A stretch of DNA of 64,000 nucleotides from contig OW051495.1 of NCBI GenBank assembly GCA_932521035.1, forward strand, positions 12,276,001 to 12,340,000, written 5' to 3'. This DNA comes from Oscheius dolichura (taxonomy: Eukaryota; Nematoda; Chromadorea; Rhabditida; Rhabditidae). Of the stretch, positions 47,031 through 56,216 are shown piece after piece (the stretch's first letter is position 1; every line of letters starts with the position of its first letter). Position numbers and translations under genes: made by a program. Below the pieces are notes generated by a model. That model ran no database searches and had not been told where the DNA came from. It saw nothing but the letters and a program-made list of their open reading frames with translations.

Positions 47031-48757
47031 AAAAGGAAACCAAAGGTTCGAGTGCCACGAAATGAAAAGAAGAAGATCGAACAAGAAGCGGATGTCCACA
47101 TAACACACATAACAGTGGAGGAAATATTCGAGGCTTATGGAATAAGAGAAGATGAAGAGGAAGAATCCCAGCCAGTAGTCAGCAGATCATCTACAGAAGG
47201 AGTCGGCAAAAATAAAAAGGAACCGCCGTCGCTGTGGGACGGTCTACTTCTTCGATGGAGACGCCTCCAGCTATGATGGTTCTTTAACCGAAAAGAGCAA
47301 GGATTATTTGTCTCAAGAGCGAGGTTATCGAGGAATCTTTGTCCACCAGCCGCGTTGTCTCAGAAAGCCCTCCTACTTTAGAAGTATAGAACTGCAGCTT
47401 ACTGTAAGACTCCATACCCACTTCGTTTAATTTATCACCTTGTAGCTTCCTTTCCACCAAAAAGTTGGCTATGAAAGATGCCTGTCCTCTATCCTGGCTG
47501 TTCGCAAATATGCCCGTAGAAATGCATATCCGCTTCTCCTTTGAAGACGATTATCAGCCGTTTTTTGACTATCCAGCTGTCAACGACTTCTTTAACCCGT
47601 TCGCGCCGGCTGGTCCATATATGGTCTTTTCTGCCTTGGTCCCCCCTGTGGTGATTTTTGTCGGGTCAAAAAAATGTTTGTCAAGGAAAACACTTTTCTA
47701 GGGGTAACTGTTCCCAATAAACACGAATTCGTCGTCAATTTGGTCAATTTCCGCCGGTTTACCCGTTTTTTGGACAATTTTCCGTACCTTGGGCCACATG
47801 ACCGAGTGGCATAGAAAAATTGACGCGCGAAAAAAAAGAAAAAAGAGGCTTTGACACTTCGGGGATCCGAACCCGCGATTCGCGCGCTAATTCTTTCATG
47901 CGGCCCCTTTATAATGAAAATCGTCCAAAAATTGGGGAAAATGAGGGAAATAGGCCAAACTAACAGCGGATTCGTGTTTATCAGGTATGATTACCCCTAG
48001 AAAAGTGTTTTCCCGACGAAAAACTTTTTTGACAGAATTCTGTATTCTCGGTAAAAATGGGTTAAGGTAACTTGCTACCGTAACCCATAAAAAGGGGTCG
48101 CTGGGTGTTTCTTTTAAAGAATTACTTTTTTAGACGGTAAAGGCAAGTAGTTATAGTTGGACTGATGATAATAACACCAAAGACGTTATGGATATTATTG
48201 CAAACAGTAGAATATACGACAACTGTCCCTATACTCATAAGGTAGAGAATATTCTTGTAAATTTTACCTCAAATTGGGGATGATCTTGGTCGATTTCGAA
48301 TCGGATCGAGCGAACTGAAGTTTCATGCGTTTTCCTTCAATAATATTGCTTACAGATGCCCGCGGCTAGGGTCTTTGGTGACATGGATGCAGGTATACAG
48401 ATGGCCATATTTCTTAATCGTGTTGGTCTGTATGTGAGCCCGACAGATAGTGATGTTAGGCGGACGTTGGATGAATTCTTTTATGGATCAACTGATTTGC
48501 TACTTCATGTCTACTACCCTATTGTATGGGATAATCGAAACAGGAGCGCGTATTTTCTGTATGGATATTCTCTACTCTTCCGATTAACTTAATTTTTTTT
48601 CAACATGGAATATTTATTCAGTCGATGTGAGATCAGTGAAGAATATTACTGTACGAAAAAAAATTGGAAATTTTGGAAATGTTTGGTACGTTATGATCAC
48701 GACGGAGAAGACTGCCAGAAAGCATCGATTGATCATTTCGAAACAAAATGATTCGAT
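47031..48757 (+). pseudogene. Disrupted or unresolved multi-exon locus containing a foldback element
   Basis: Coding-like blocks occur in order but do not join cleanly: KRKHKRKPKVRVPRNEKKK with an acidic follow-on (47031-47240); TVYFFDGDASSYDGSLTEKS (about 47238-47401, different frame); LPFHQKVGYERCLSSILAV (47448 on); DDYQPFFDYPAVNDFFNPF (about 47540-47640, different frame); VKASSYSWTDDNNTKDVMDI (48135-48240); VFGDMDAGIQMAIFLNRVGL (48356 on); and RCEISEEYYCTKKNWKFWK ending in a stop near 48751. At least two frame changes occur without a normal-length intron to explain them. A foldback element lies between the fourth and fifth blocks. This may be a decaying gene, a gene with unusual introns, or sequence errors. 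Family not recognised. Confidence 0.4.
47666..48033. mobile_element. Foldback / long-inverted-repeat element
   Basis: The arms at 47666-47750 and 47950-48033 are inverted copies along roughly 85 bases. The core GGAAAACACTTTTCTAGGGG is perfect; flanking matches include GTCAAAAAA at the ends and ATAAACACGAATnCG inside. The interior (about 200 bases) has no reading frame. The structure is that of a non-autonomous foldback or MITE-type DNA element. It lies inside a locus whose exons no longer join properly. Confidence 0.68.
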
Positions 48758-49428
48758 GAGCATCGTGATTACAAAGGAACGGGCGTTTAACGAGGCAATG
48801 GCTTGTTTTGAAAGAAGAGTAGAGGGCGGTACGAATTTGGTAGGAAATGCCGCCCGGTTGGGAGAAGATTGCGGCCCGTTAGGCGAGGAGTGGAGAATGA
48901 GGACGGCCGTCGAGGGAGGGATCGAGGCGCGGCTTCTACAGGATTGCCAAGAGATGGATTAGCAGAAGAAAAGGAGAAATAAGAAGAGTCAAAAGAATCA
49001 ACGAAACATAAAGCCAGTGCTAAATAAAGAATGTCTCTCTCTACATTAATTTGTTCCGATTCTAATTCTTAATTAATTTAGTCCTTTCGAAAGTGTAGGG
49101 AAACGCGCTTCGGGATCTTTTACCATTTTGCGGTCAAATATTCCTGGTTTTCAATTCTGCCACTGAAAATCTGAAAACCATGGTCTTTTTGGACAATAGG
49201 TCCTAAAACGCATTTTCCATCCACTGGAACTGAAGAATTAGAGTTTTGCACAATCGTGGGATGAAATAGTTTTCCTTCAATTTCATGACTCGCCGCTTCT
49301 ATTTTCTCTATTTCTCCCCCTCCTCCCCGCCAGGTGAATTTCCGATCTGACAGAGTCTTGAATGTCAAATCTTGAATACATTCGAAGAAATAATAAACTA
49401 GCCAGTTTTCTTCCACTAGCTGGAAATA
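48758..49428. other. Spacer before the second chemoreceptor type
   Basis: Contains the downstream flank of the disrupted locus, including AATAAA at 49024-49029. A long minus-strand frame (49120-49632) partly overlaps the first exon of the next gene in antisense. Confidence 0.3.
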
Positions 49429-51280
49429 ATGGACGGTCTGGTCACTGCCTTTCAATACATGATATTTGTACTCAACTATATCGGCTGTAGTGCTATCCTC
49501 TATGCATTTCATAAGTCCCGGTCTCAAAAAATGGGAAAATACAAATATTTCTTTCTCGTTGGGACGATTATTGATCTCTTTATTACTTTTGGATTCACTC
49601 TGCTGCAATTGGTGAGTTCCATTGGGGTCCAAGGAGGATCTAGGCAGGCCCTGGCCCCCTGCACCCGTAAAGTCTCGGCAGGAGGATCATCTTTATTCAA
49701 AACAGGTACAAAGCTGTGACGCCGTTGTCTTACCGAGAGTTTACGGGTGCAGTGGATCGGACTATTGAGGACCGAACCGGAGGTTCCAGCTTCTTTCCTC
49801 CATTCCGTGCAGAACGTCTTTCTCTTCCAGAGAGCCGCGTTCACAACAACCGCAGCCCTCCTTACAGCCACGGGATGGCTCTGCTGCACACCGATTTCCC
49901 TACCCTTAGGCTGGCTAATTGTTGGCGCTGTTATCGCTTCTCTATTGCTAGTTGTCTATAATTTTATGTATCGATTTGCGGTCCAAACACGGTAAGAGAG
50001 TCTCAATTGGTCAAGATTGCTTCCTTGTTCAGGTTCCCCTTCATCCAACCATTTCTAAAACCGTGGTTTTTTACTCTAATTGTTTTGATTCCCTGTGTTT
50101 TAACACCTCAGTTTAGTGGAATGGTCTATGCGTGTTTTGGACCCGACTTTGAACTACCAACAGTTCAAGCATTTTTGGCAGAGCGAGGGCAATACCCGGA
50201 TGAACCTCCAGCGTATATTCTGTACTCTGATGTGAGTTGGTTTTGTTACTTGTATCTAAAATTTCAATTATCTTTTCTCAAGAGTCTTTTAGCGGAACAG
50301 GTCCACGATCTTGGGGCTGGCTAAAATACCATTGTGCTAAAAATTTGAACTGTTGTGATATGGGCCGTGGAAGGAATCTTTTAGAAAGGGGTGCCCACAC
50401 CAAATTGCCCCAATGACTTTGAAGGCGGCATATCAATGCTCCTTCTACCTTTACCATTCAAACAATGCCTCGGACTCGGAAACTTACGGCTCTCTTGCCG
50501 TGTTGGGATCGCAAGGAACTCCAAGAAGACCAATCGTTATAACAAAACACGTGAAAGATCTGCCCCATGTGCCCCCGGGTCTCGGGGAATTGTACCGCGA
50601 AGTAAGAGAGTTTAGTTTTTTTTCACCTGGAGATTTATGCGTGCGCATACAAGATGCCCGCATATATGACGACAAGGGTAAGATCATTGAATAAATGAAA
50701 ACATCTGCCTTCACAAGGTTCAAGATTAGAAAAGGGTTGACCGCTGTGAACTAATCTAGCTCTTCCGCAAAGAAGTCATAAATACCCGTCCCCATCAAAT
50801 GTTTGTAGTTATTCCTCTTTTTCCAGTCGAGTCCCTTCATCTGCCGGCAAGTTCTCCTAACCGAGTCAATTTTCGCCGTTTTTGGTTGTTTTGGTGTCAT
50901 CACTTTCTGTTCTTTTTGCATCAGTCTGGAGCTCTACTACTGGAAGAGTAATTTAAGCGCGGTTACTTTAAGACTACACAAAAAATTCCTTCTCCTCCTC
51001 TTTTGCCAGGTAAACCTATCTAAAGAGGAGAAAATCCTATTTTTAGGTGATGTCCTGTTCGGCTTTTCTCTGTTTTCCCGTCTTCACAGCTGCCTGTGCT
51101 CTGACGATCGGGTTCACTTACAGTGAGGCATTTGCTCATTTTCTACTGGTTTTGGTCAATATGGGAGCGCTTTCCAATATTATTCTGATCTTTTCCTTCG
51201 TTCCGGAGTATAGGAGACAAATATATGGATTGAAGAAGAGGACGACTATGATTTCAGTGACGAATTCCTTTATTAAATGA
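49429..51280 (+). CDS. Seven-transmembrane chemoreceptor (Str/Srh-like superfamily)
   Basis: Predicted chemosensory GPCR. Exons: 49429-49611, 49831-49991, 50033-50231, 50827-51009 and 51047-51280; phases close, about 320 residues. TM1-TM2 lie in exon 1 (MIFVLNYIGCSAILYAF; YKYFFLVGTIIDLFITFGF). TM3 is followed by the family-typical FMYRFAVQTR. TM4 is VLIPCVLTPQF. TM5-TM7 include IFAVFGCFGVITFCSFC, SCSAFLCFPVFTAACALTI and a final VNMGALSNIILIFSFVPEYR, the usual TM7 exit motif. Intron 1 contains a complete copy of the small inverted-repeat element. Intron 3 is 595 bases, about ten times normal, and contains an independent open frame. Exon 2 could begin farther upstream (about 49771), adding an extracellular loop. 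Confidence 0.75.
49659..49752. mobile_element. Small inverted-repeat element (MITE-like), complete copy
   Basis: Left arm CTGCACCCGTAAAGTCTCGG (49659-49680) and right arm TACCGAGAGTTTACGGGTGC (49731-49752) are inverted repeats of 22 bases with two mismatches. The interior is 50 bases. It sits in intron 1 of the receptor gene and shares its ends with the sequences at 7691, 10997 and 22844. Confidence 0.65.
50413..50694 (+). CDS. Open frame inside a receptor intron, unknown
   Basis: A 93-codon frame with protein-like composition (AVLGSQGTPRRPIVITKHVK, DLPHVPPGLGELYREVREF, DLCVRIQDARIYDDKGKIIE) lies wholly within intron 3 of the chemoreceptor, on the same strand. An acceptor-like CTTTTAG lies 30 bases upstream. 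It could be a nested gene, a captured exon or chance; an overlapping frame in the same stretch is also open. No family recognised. Confidence 0.28.
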   Translation: MTLKAAYQCSFYLYHSNNASDSETYGSLAVLGSQGTPRRPIVITKHVKDLPHVPPGLGELYREVREFSFFSPGDLCVRIQDARIYDDKGKIIE

Positions 51281-53157
51281 GGGTGCGGCTTGATGACCTC
51301 GAAATAGTCTTCCAGGATCCAAAATTTTCCATTCAGAACCCTTATCATTCCATAAAAGTGACCGTTAGCCAAGTCGCTGCCATCACATTACAATCTGGGC
51401 CTTCATCACAACGGAGCGGTCAACGACGTCGATCTTCACCGTCGCGTCGGCGCCTGCCTGCCCTGACCTGGCCTTCAAAATGGTTTTTACTCGATGATCG
51501 TCGACCAATCTTGTTCAATAATTTGGGCGAGATAGTACGAGGGAAAAAGAGACGTGAAGCACCCCTGAAACCTAATCAAGTAGAACAATCGACAGAAGGT
51601 GACGGCAGCCGACAGGGGCAAGGGCACCCAAAGCGGTGCTAGCAAGCGGCAATCGGTCATGCTTGTCCATCATCTTTTTAGACTGGAAGCGAGAGGAGAA
51701 GAAGGCACTCTCCACTCACGAGTTGTTATGAAACGAAGGTTGTTAGCAGCTGCTGGTAAATAATCGTCAAGGGAAAATATATGGTCTTTTTTCCCTATCT
51801 GTCGGGAAACTCGAGAAAATGGAAAATAAATCACCGGAAAGGAACAATCTATCCTGTGGACAATTTGAATCACAGTTAGACAGATCCTCTTTCTTGCCAG
51901 GCCTTTTGAGAGTACAATTCAGCCACAGTTACGCAACCAACAAACAACACTTTCAAAGCTCAACATAGGGTTATTTTTACCATGCTGGGCCAGTCACAGC
52001 CGCTAGCACGGCTCCTTACTAGACTTCTTTTCCCCTTGCTAAAAGTGGCCCTAAAGTTGTTTCCTTGTTGCCATTATTCGTTTTTTTCCTATTTCGGACA
52101 ATCGAGTGACGGTCCTTGTCCACTTATTGGGCAGCCCTTCTTCGCCTTGTCTGTCCGTGCCAGTCTCCTCTCGTAGTAATTGACCTTGTCGCCTTGTTGG
52201 CAAAATGTTGATGTTGTTTGTTAGCTGGTAATGTGTAGTAATGGGTCATAGAGATCAACATTCCAAAAAATGAACTGGCCATGAGTCAACATCTGAAATG
52301 GTGGGAATTGGAAAATATGGAAAAAGACAACGGGTCCCGGCAGCTGCAATGATCTCCCCTGTTGATTATACTCGGAACGGGTCCTTTAACTGGTGTTGAC
52401 GGAAATTTTAATCCAGGGAGGTAGATAAAAGACTCCTGGGAGAGTAAAAAGGCAGAAATAATGAAGAAAATAACGGAAAAGAGCTGACGTCCTGGAGTAC
52501 AATTCCTACAGTAAGACGGAGCTGTACTTTGTGGTCTGATAATTGTGATTTGTGCTGTCTAACTGCAGTTCAATTTTCAAAATAATGTTATCAGGATGGA
52601 TAGTCAATTTTGAGTAATTGCTAGTTTCAAAACGGAAGAAGGCCCATGCAATTTACCGAAGATAAGATTCCGGCTCCATTTTCCCATTGGTTGTCTACCT
52701 GTGGCTCTATTGGTGCGGACGGAGGGACGCTTTTGAGTAACTGAGACTCTTTTCGAGGAAAATGAGTCATAGTTAGGGTACAGCATCATGCATTTCAGTT
52801 TTCCTCTAACTGTTTAACTGTGGCTCCATTTTTGTCTTGAAAAGCGGATCTTACGAAACTCTACAGTCCTACTGGCACTAATAACCGTTTCCGTCGTTCT
52901 CTGGAGTTGAAAAAACGTTCGCTCTTCCATCAACTCTCCAATTTTCTCTTTCTACTCCATTCCACACCCCTATCAAGCGAAGAGAAAACCTGAAAAAAAC
53001 TCTGTTGATAGCGATCCGTCTCTGTGTACTCGAGAAAGTCTGGAGAGAGAAAGCAAAGACGACAGAAATGACTTTTTACCCGAAATTGTTACAAACCCGC
53101 TTTTCGACTGTTAGCCGTTTCAGTTAGCGTCAAAGGTCGACCCCCTTCCCTGTCATC
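51281..53157. other. Intergenic with several dispersed repeat words
   Basis: No supported exon. A 121-codon plus frame at 51277-51642 overlaps the receptor's stop and is unsupported. Copies of the CACAGTTAGACAGC / GCTGTCTAACTGTGG family occur near 51869, 51918, 52556, 52691 and 52809, in both orientations, indicating one or more degraded inverted-repeat elements. Confidence 0.4.
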
Positions 53158-53164
53158 TATAAAA
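53158..53164 (+). promoter_or_regulatory. TATA box (TATAAAA) of the Ala/Pro-rich gene
   Basis: A perfect TATAAAA lies 36-42 bases upstream of the ATG at 53200. Transcription would start about 25-30 bases downstream, giving a 5' UTR of only about 10 bases. The rest of the gene's features (extreme codon bias, short introns) also point to very high expression. Confidence 0.6.
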
Positions 53165-53199
53165 GGTCAGCGCTGCCGACGAAATGGACAGCAGCAGTT

Positions 53200-54278
53200 A
53201 TGAGGTGCTTCATCGTTTTCTTCGCCGCTTGCGCAGTTCTCATCTCCGCCAAAGCCCGTAAGTTCTCCACTTTTCTTTGGCTCAACCCCGGGGCTCTTTT
53301 CAGTCGTCAAGAGAGGAGGATCCAACAGCTATGGAGATGAAGCCGTGACCCCCGCTGCTCCTGCCGCCGAAGCCCCTGCCGCACCCGCTGAAGCCCCCAA
53401 GGAGGAAGCCCCCGTTGAGGCTCACCAGGACGCCCCTGAACCAGCTGCCGCTCCTGAACCCGCTGCTGCCCCTGCTCCTGAAGCTTGTGCCCCTGCTCCG
53501 GCTGCTGCCCCTGCTCCTGAAGCCCCCAAGTCCGAGGCTTCCGGCTACCGTGCCAAGAGAAACAGCTATGGAGATGAGCAGGTCACCCCCGCTCCTGCTG
53601 CTGCCCCTGCCCCCGAAGCCCCCAAGGAGGAGGCCCCCGTTGAGGCTCACCAAGAGGCCGCCGCTCCCGGTAAGATACTGTAGAAGCCACCGTAACCAGT
53701 CATTTTACAGCTGCTGCCCCTGCTGCTGAAGCTCCTGCTGCCTGTGCCCCTGCCCCAGCTGCCGCCCCCGCTCCCGAGGCCCCCAAGTCCGAGGCTTCCG
53801 GCTACCGTGCCAAGAGAAACAGCTACGGAGACGAGCAGGTTACCCCCGCTCCCGCTGCCCCCGCTGCCCCTGAAGCCCCCAAGGAGGAAGCCCCCGTTGA
53901 GGCTCACCAGGAGGCCCCTGCCGCTCCTGAACCCGCTGCTGCCCCTGCTCCTGAAGCTTGTGCCCCTGCCCCAGCTGCCGCCCCCGCTCCCGAGGCCCCC
54001 AAGTCCGAGGCTTCCGGCTACCGTGCCAAGAGAAACAGCTACGGAGATGAGCAAGTAACTCCCGCTCCTGCCGCCGCCCCTGCCCCTGAAGCCCCCAAGG
54101 AGGAGGCCCCCGTTGAGGCTCATCAAGAGGCCGCTGCTCCGGGTAAGATACTGTAGAAGCCACCGGAATCAGTCATTTTTCAGCCGCTGCCCCTGCTCCT
54201 GAGGCTTGCGCCCCTGCTGCCCCTGCCGCTCCCGCCGCCGAGGCTCCCAAGTCCGAGGCTTCCGGCTACAGAAACTAA
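53200..54278 (+). CDS. Secreted Ala/Pro-rich repeat precursor with Lys-Arg cleavage sites
   Basis: Secreted protein of about 315 residues in four exons: 53200-53257, 53304-53669, 53711-54142 and 54184-54278. The signal peptide is MRCFIVFFAACAVLISAKA. The body repeats a module of two alternating parts: an Ala/Pro/Glu-rich part (PAPEAPKEEAPVEAHQEA and variants with EACAPAPAAAP) and a boundary part (KSEASGYRAKRNSYGDEQV). An initial VKRGGSNSYGDE and three AKRNSYGDE sites are spaced about 70-85 residues apart. KR in this context suggests furin-type cleavage into similar peptides starting NSYGDE. Introns 2 and 3 begin with the same 23 bases or so (GTAAGATACTGTAGAAGCCA), so exon-intron units were duplicated. 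Codons are almost all GCC/GCT and CCC/CCT, a mark of high expression. It may be a cuticle, eggshell or gland product, or a peptide precursor; the function is unknown. Confidence 0.75.
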
Positions 54279-54647
54279 ACAATCTCCAGAAGATCTGCAA
54301 TACAGTAGAAGAGCAGTATAAAAAGATGACTCAACAGCGCTAGTCTTGGTTTTTTCACTTTATCAAATAAAGAATTTTCACACACAAAGATCAAAGTGTT
54401 TTTCTATCATCCTACCAAGGAGAGATCGGGCACAAAAAAGAGAAGCAATGGAGAAGAGAACGGAACAACGTAAACATAGAAAAAAGAGAAAAGATCGTTG
54501 AAACCGGGTGTACTACAGGAGTAAGGGGTCTATTTCGGGCCCGAGAGAGGTTCTTTGTCAAACTAGGGAAGCTGTACAATGTTCGGAGAGCGGGTTGATC
54601 AGTTACGGGGCAAAAAATAGGGGTCAGGGTTGGAATGAAGAGTTCTT
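54279..54647. other. Intergenic between convergent genes
   Basis: AATAAA at 54367-54372 serves the Ala/Pro-rich gene. Nothing else was recognised. Confidence 0.4.
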
Positions 54648-56216
54648 TTAGGAGAAGACACCCTCGGCTCGCCTAGGAATCCCATGGATCTGGATCTCTC
54701 CCCGTTTCATCGCTTCCAAAGCAGAGAATTCTTCCTTCTGGTGCTCGCTTGTAGCAGTATGTCCAATATGATGTTTCATGGTTTCCCCCGACGTGGAGGA
54801 GATTATGCCAATAGCATGAGCTCGTTTTCTACCTGGAAAAGGCCATTTAAATTTTTTTTGAGTTGAAAACCCACATCCGATTATCCTGATAGCAGCGGTA
54901 CGGTATTCCCGAATACAAATCATGACAACAATCGGATCCAAGACTTTGGGAACGGCAGTCAGAAGGGAAAATATGGAAGAGACCGCGCCGAAGGAGAAGT
55001 CATCAGGGACGAAGGGAGATGTCCCGACAAGGTAAATTAGGGTCGGCAGATGGCACAGGAAGAAGGGAATCGTGGTCTGAAAACTTCTCATTAGGACCCA
55101 TTTTATCAATCCCTACCTGGATGAGGAGAGTTACAAACATCTGTCGCTGTAGGTTCACCTCCTTCAAGTGGACACTCTCCTTTTGCATTCGTCTAATGGC
55201 GAACCAAATATTGCCACCACAGAATCCAATAATTATAACGGAGATCAGGACGAGGAGATAGTGATTCAGGATGGAGATGATTCCTTCTGGGTTGAGTTCT
55301 CCCTCGAGAGTTTTGACACGCAGGAGGATGAAACCAATGGACTGAGGATCTTCAACGCCGAAATCGTCATGGATATGGTCCAGAATTTTCTGCAAAAAAT
55401 GAAATTTATTATAAAACAGTAGCAAAGGTTACTGTATCCTCGAATAAGACAACAAAACCTTCGAAAAACGCGAAGAATGGTGAAAATTACAGTATCTCTT
55501 CCCGTAGAGTGGATTAGGACTGTAGGGCGCGTTTACGGAGCAACAGAGATATTACGGTACGATTTTTTATTTTTTATTTTTAATGAAACTAACTCACACC
55601 AGACATTTCACTACTAGTACAGTAATAGAATCCGCAGGTAATTGCGTAGGCCACATGAAAGGCATAAATAACCGCCAGGAGGACTTTGTATCTCTTTGTG
55701 TCTTCTATTTTCTGTTTCAGCTCCATTCTAAACCGTACTTTTCGGTCTAGTACGCCGGATTTTCTCACCGACAGACAACAATGTACCGGTAAATAAAATG
55801 GACGACAACCAATCCCATCCAGAGCTCATAGAATGTGCAGTAGAGTGTAGGGCCCAGCCAATTGAACGAAGTATGGCCGATTATCCCGTCGTGATTGAAG
55901 ACAACCCAGGATTTTTCGACAATGTAGTTGATCTTAAAAGGAAATAGAGTAGGTGTACTGTATATGATACTGTAGGCCTCAAAATACAAATGTCTCCGTG
56001 CGGGGACCGCCAGAATAGACTTACAGGCATTCCAATCAGGACCACAATAGCATAAGTCATCTCAAAGGTGGCAAACGTAATCAACACATATTTGTAGGCT
56101 CCAATTCCACTCTTTGTATGTTTCTTGACCACGTAGATGAGGAAACTGTTCAAAACAAGGGCAAGTACAGTACAAACGGCTTGAAGATAGGTGAAGATTT
56201 GATTCTTCGCGGCCAT
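54648..56216 (-). CDS. Str-family seven-transmembrane chemoreceptor
   Basis: Chemosensory GPCR of the nematode Str family (which contains ODR-10-type odorant receptors). The hallmark SGIGAYKYVLITFATFEMTY follows TM1 (LQAVCTVLALVLNSFLIYVV). TM3 and its exit read CTFYELWMGLVVVHFIYRYI. The second intracellular loop region reads MELKQKIEDTKRYKVLLAVI. A long extracellular loop precedes TM5 (LLVLISVIIIGFCGGNIWFA). TM6 begins LQRQMFVTLLIQTTIPFFLC, and TM7 ends LTAVPKVLDPIVVMICIREY with the expected basic tail. Five exons in phase; intron 3 (about 200 bases) is the longest. The frame continues about 45 residues past the usual Str end (KRAHAIGIISSTSGETMK on); either a longer tail or an unrecognised terminal intron. 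The ATG at 56216 gives a short N-terminus typical of the family. Confidence 0.85.

Noticed and set aside
47865-47905. tRNA-like T-arm (GGATCCGAACCCGCG)
   Set aside because: The stem pairs only three bases, the conserved loop positions do not fit, and no acceptor or anticodon stem could be built. It lies inside the foldback element.
49120-49632. 170-codon minus-strand frame
   Set aside because: Partly antisense to the first exon of a well-supported receptor. It starts without a clear ATG or acceptor. The 3' half looks somewhat protein-like, so it is noted but not called.
51277-51642. 121-codon plus frame after the receptor stop
   Set aside because: It overlaps the receptor's last codons and has no acceptor and no recognisable domain; probably 3' UTR.
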